Positions 5,098 through 5,136 of a stretch of 5,136 bases of DNA are shown here, in pieces (positions within the stretch are counted from its first letter, which is position 1; each line of letters opens with the position of its first letter). The translations under genes and the position numbers were made by a program. The notes below the pieces were generated by a model. The model worked only from the letters and a program-made list of their open reading frames with translations, made no database searches and was not told where the DNA came from. This DNA is from Oscillospiraceae bacterium (GTDB lineage Bacteria; Bacillota; Clostridia; Oscillospirales; Ruminococcaceae): NCBI GenBank assembly GCA_017394565.1, contig JAFPXW010000443.1, forward strand, positions 1 through 5,136. The letters run 5' to 3'.

Positions 5098-5136
5098 ATG
5101 AACATCACCGATCAGCGCATCGACGGCGGAAAGGCC
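5098..5136 (+). CDS. Start of a gene, probably a class I SAM-dependent methyltransferase (cut by window end)
   Basis: Only 13 codons are present (MNITDQRIDGGKA). The IDGGKA sequence after a short polar start resembles the N-terminus of clostridial class I SAM-dependent methyltransferases that continue with FDWG and a Tyr-rich segment, but the SAM-binding motif itself would lie outside the window. The assignment rests on recall of a short match and is tentative. That a gene starts here is better supported: a perfect promoter lies about 50 bases upstream and a purine-rich AAGAGAG precedes the ATG by 10 bases, although this is a weak Shine-Dalgarno sequence. It is transcribed divergently from the hydrogenase-like operon. 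Confidence 0.55.
   Translation, partial: MNITDQRIDGGKA

Noticed and set aside
4887..5136. Plus-strand frame from ATG at 4887, open to the window end (83 codons)
   Set aside because: It has no ribosome binding site and runs through a perfect sigma-A promoter and into the start of the methyltransferase-like gene in another frame. It is most likely a chance open frame in AT-rich DNA.

Overview
The window looks like chromosomal DNA of an anaerobic Firmicute of class Clostridia, plausibly a gut Ruminococcus/Oscillospiraceae relative. The reasons are a RelQ-type alarmone synthetase, an FeFe-hydrogenase-like iron-sulfur protein, GGAG-type ribosome binding sites, and sharp AT-rich promoters of near-consensus sigma-A type between moderately GC-rich genes. 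No species can be named from sequence alone. No tRNA, rRNA, CRISPR array, insertion sequence or phage gene was seen.

Layout: (1) 3-461, plus strand: the 3' two thirds of a small (p)ppGpp synthetase gene (RelQ/YjbM type), whose start lies before the window. (2) 471-502: a symmetrical hairpin that can terminate transcription from both sides. (3) 511-1788, minus strand: a membrane family-2 glycosyltransferase with its own strong promoter (1839-1867) and an inverted repeat at the transcription start. (4) 1909-1940: terminator of the next minus-strand operon. (5) 2021-4680, minus strand: a two-gene operon with a 4-base ATGA overlap. The first gene encodes a 728-residue protein with two ferredoxin clusters, an H-cluster hydrogenase-like domain, an extra Fe-S domain, a helical coiled-coil region and an acidic tail. 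The second encodes a 158-residue acidic protein with CxxC pairs at both ends. (6) 4681-5097: a divergent intergenic region with two perfect-consensus promoters and several palindromes. (7) 5098-5136, plus strand: the first 13 codons of a gene that resembles the N-terminus of clostridial SAM-dependent methyltransferases.

The most interesting unit is the operon at 2021-4680. The hydrogenase-like protein keeps the four cysteines expected to hold the H-cluster, but it has Pro where catalytic enzymes have the proton-relay Cys. Its C-terminus looks like a signalling helix rather than an electron-transfer module, and no PAS domain is apparent. This suggests a redox or H2 sensor rather than a production hydrogenase, with the small zinc-ribbon-like protein as a co-translated partner. 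That role is inference. The alarmone synthetase and the glycosyltransferase have separate transcription signals and no visible functional link to this operon.
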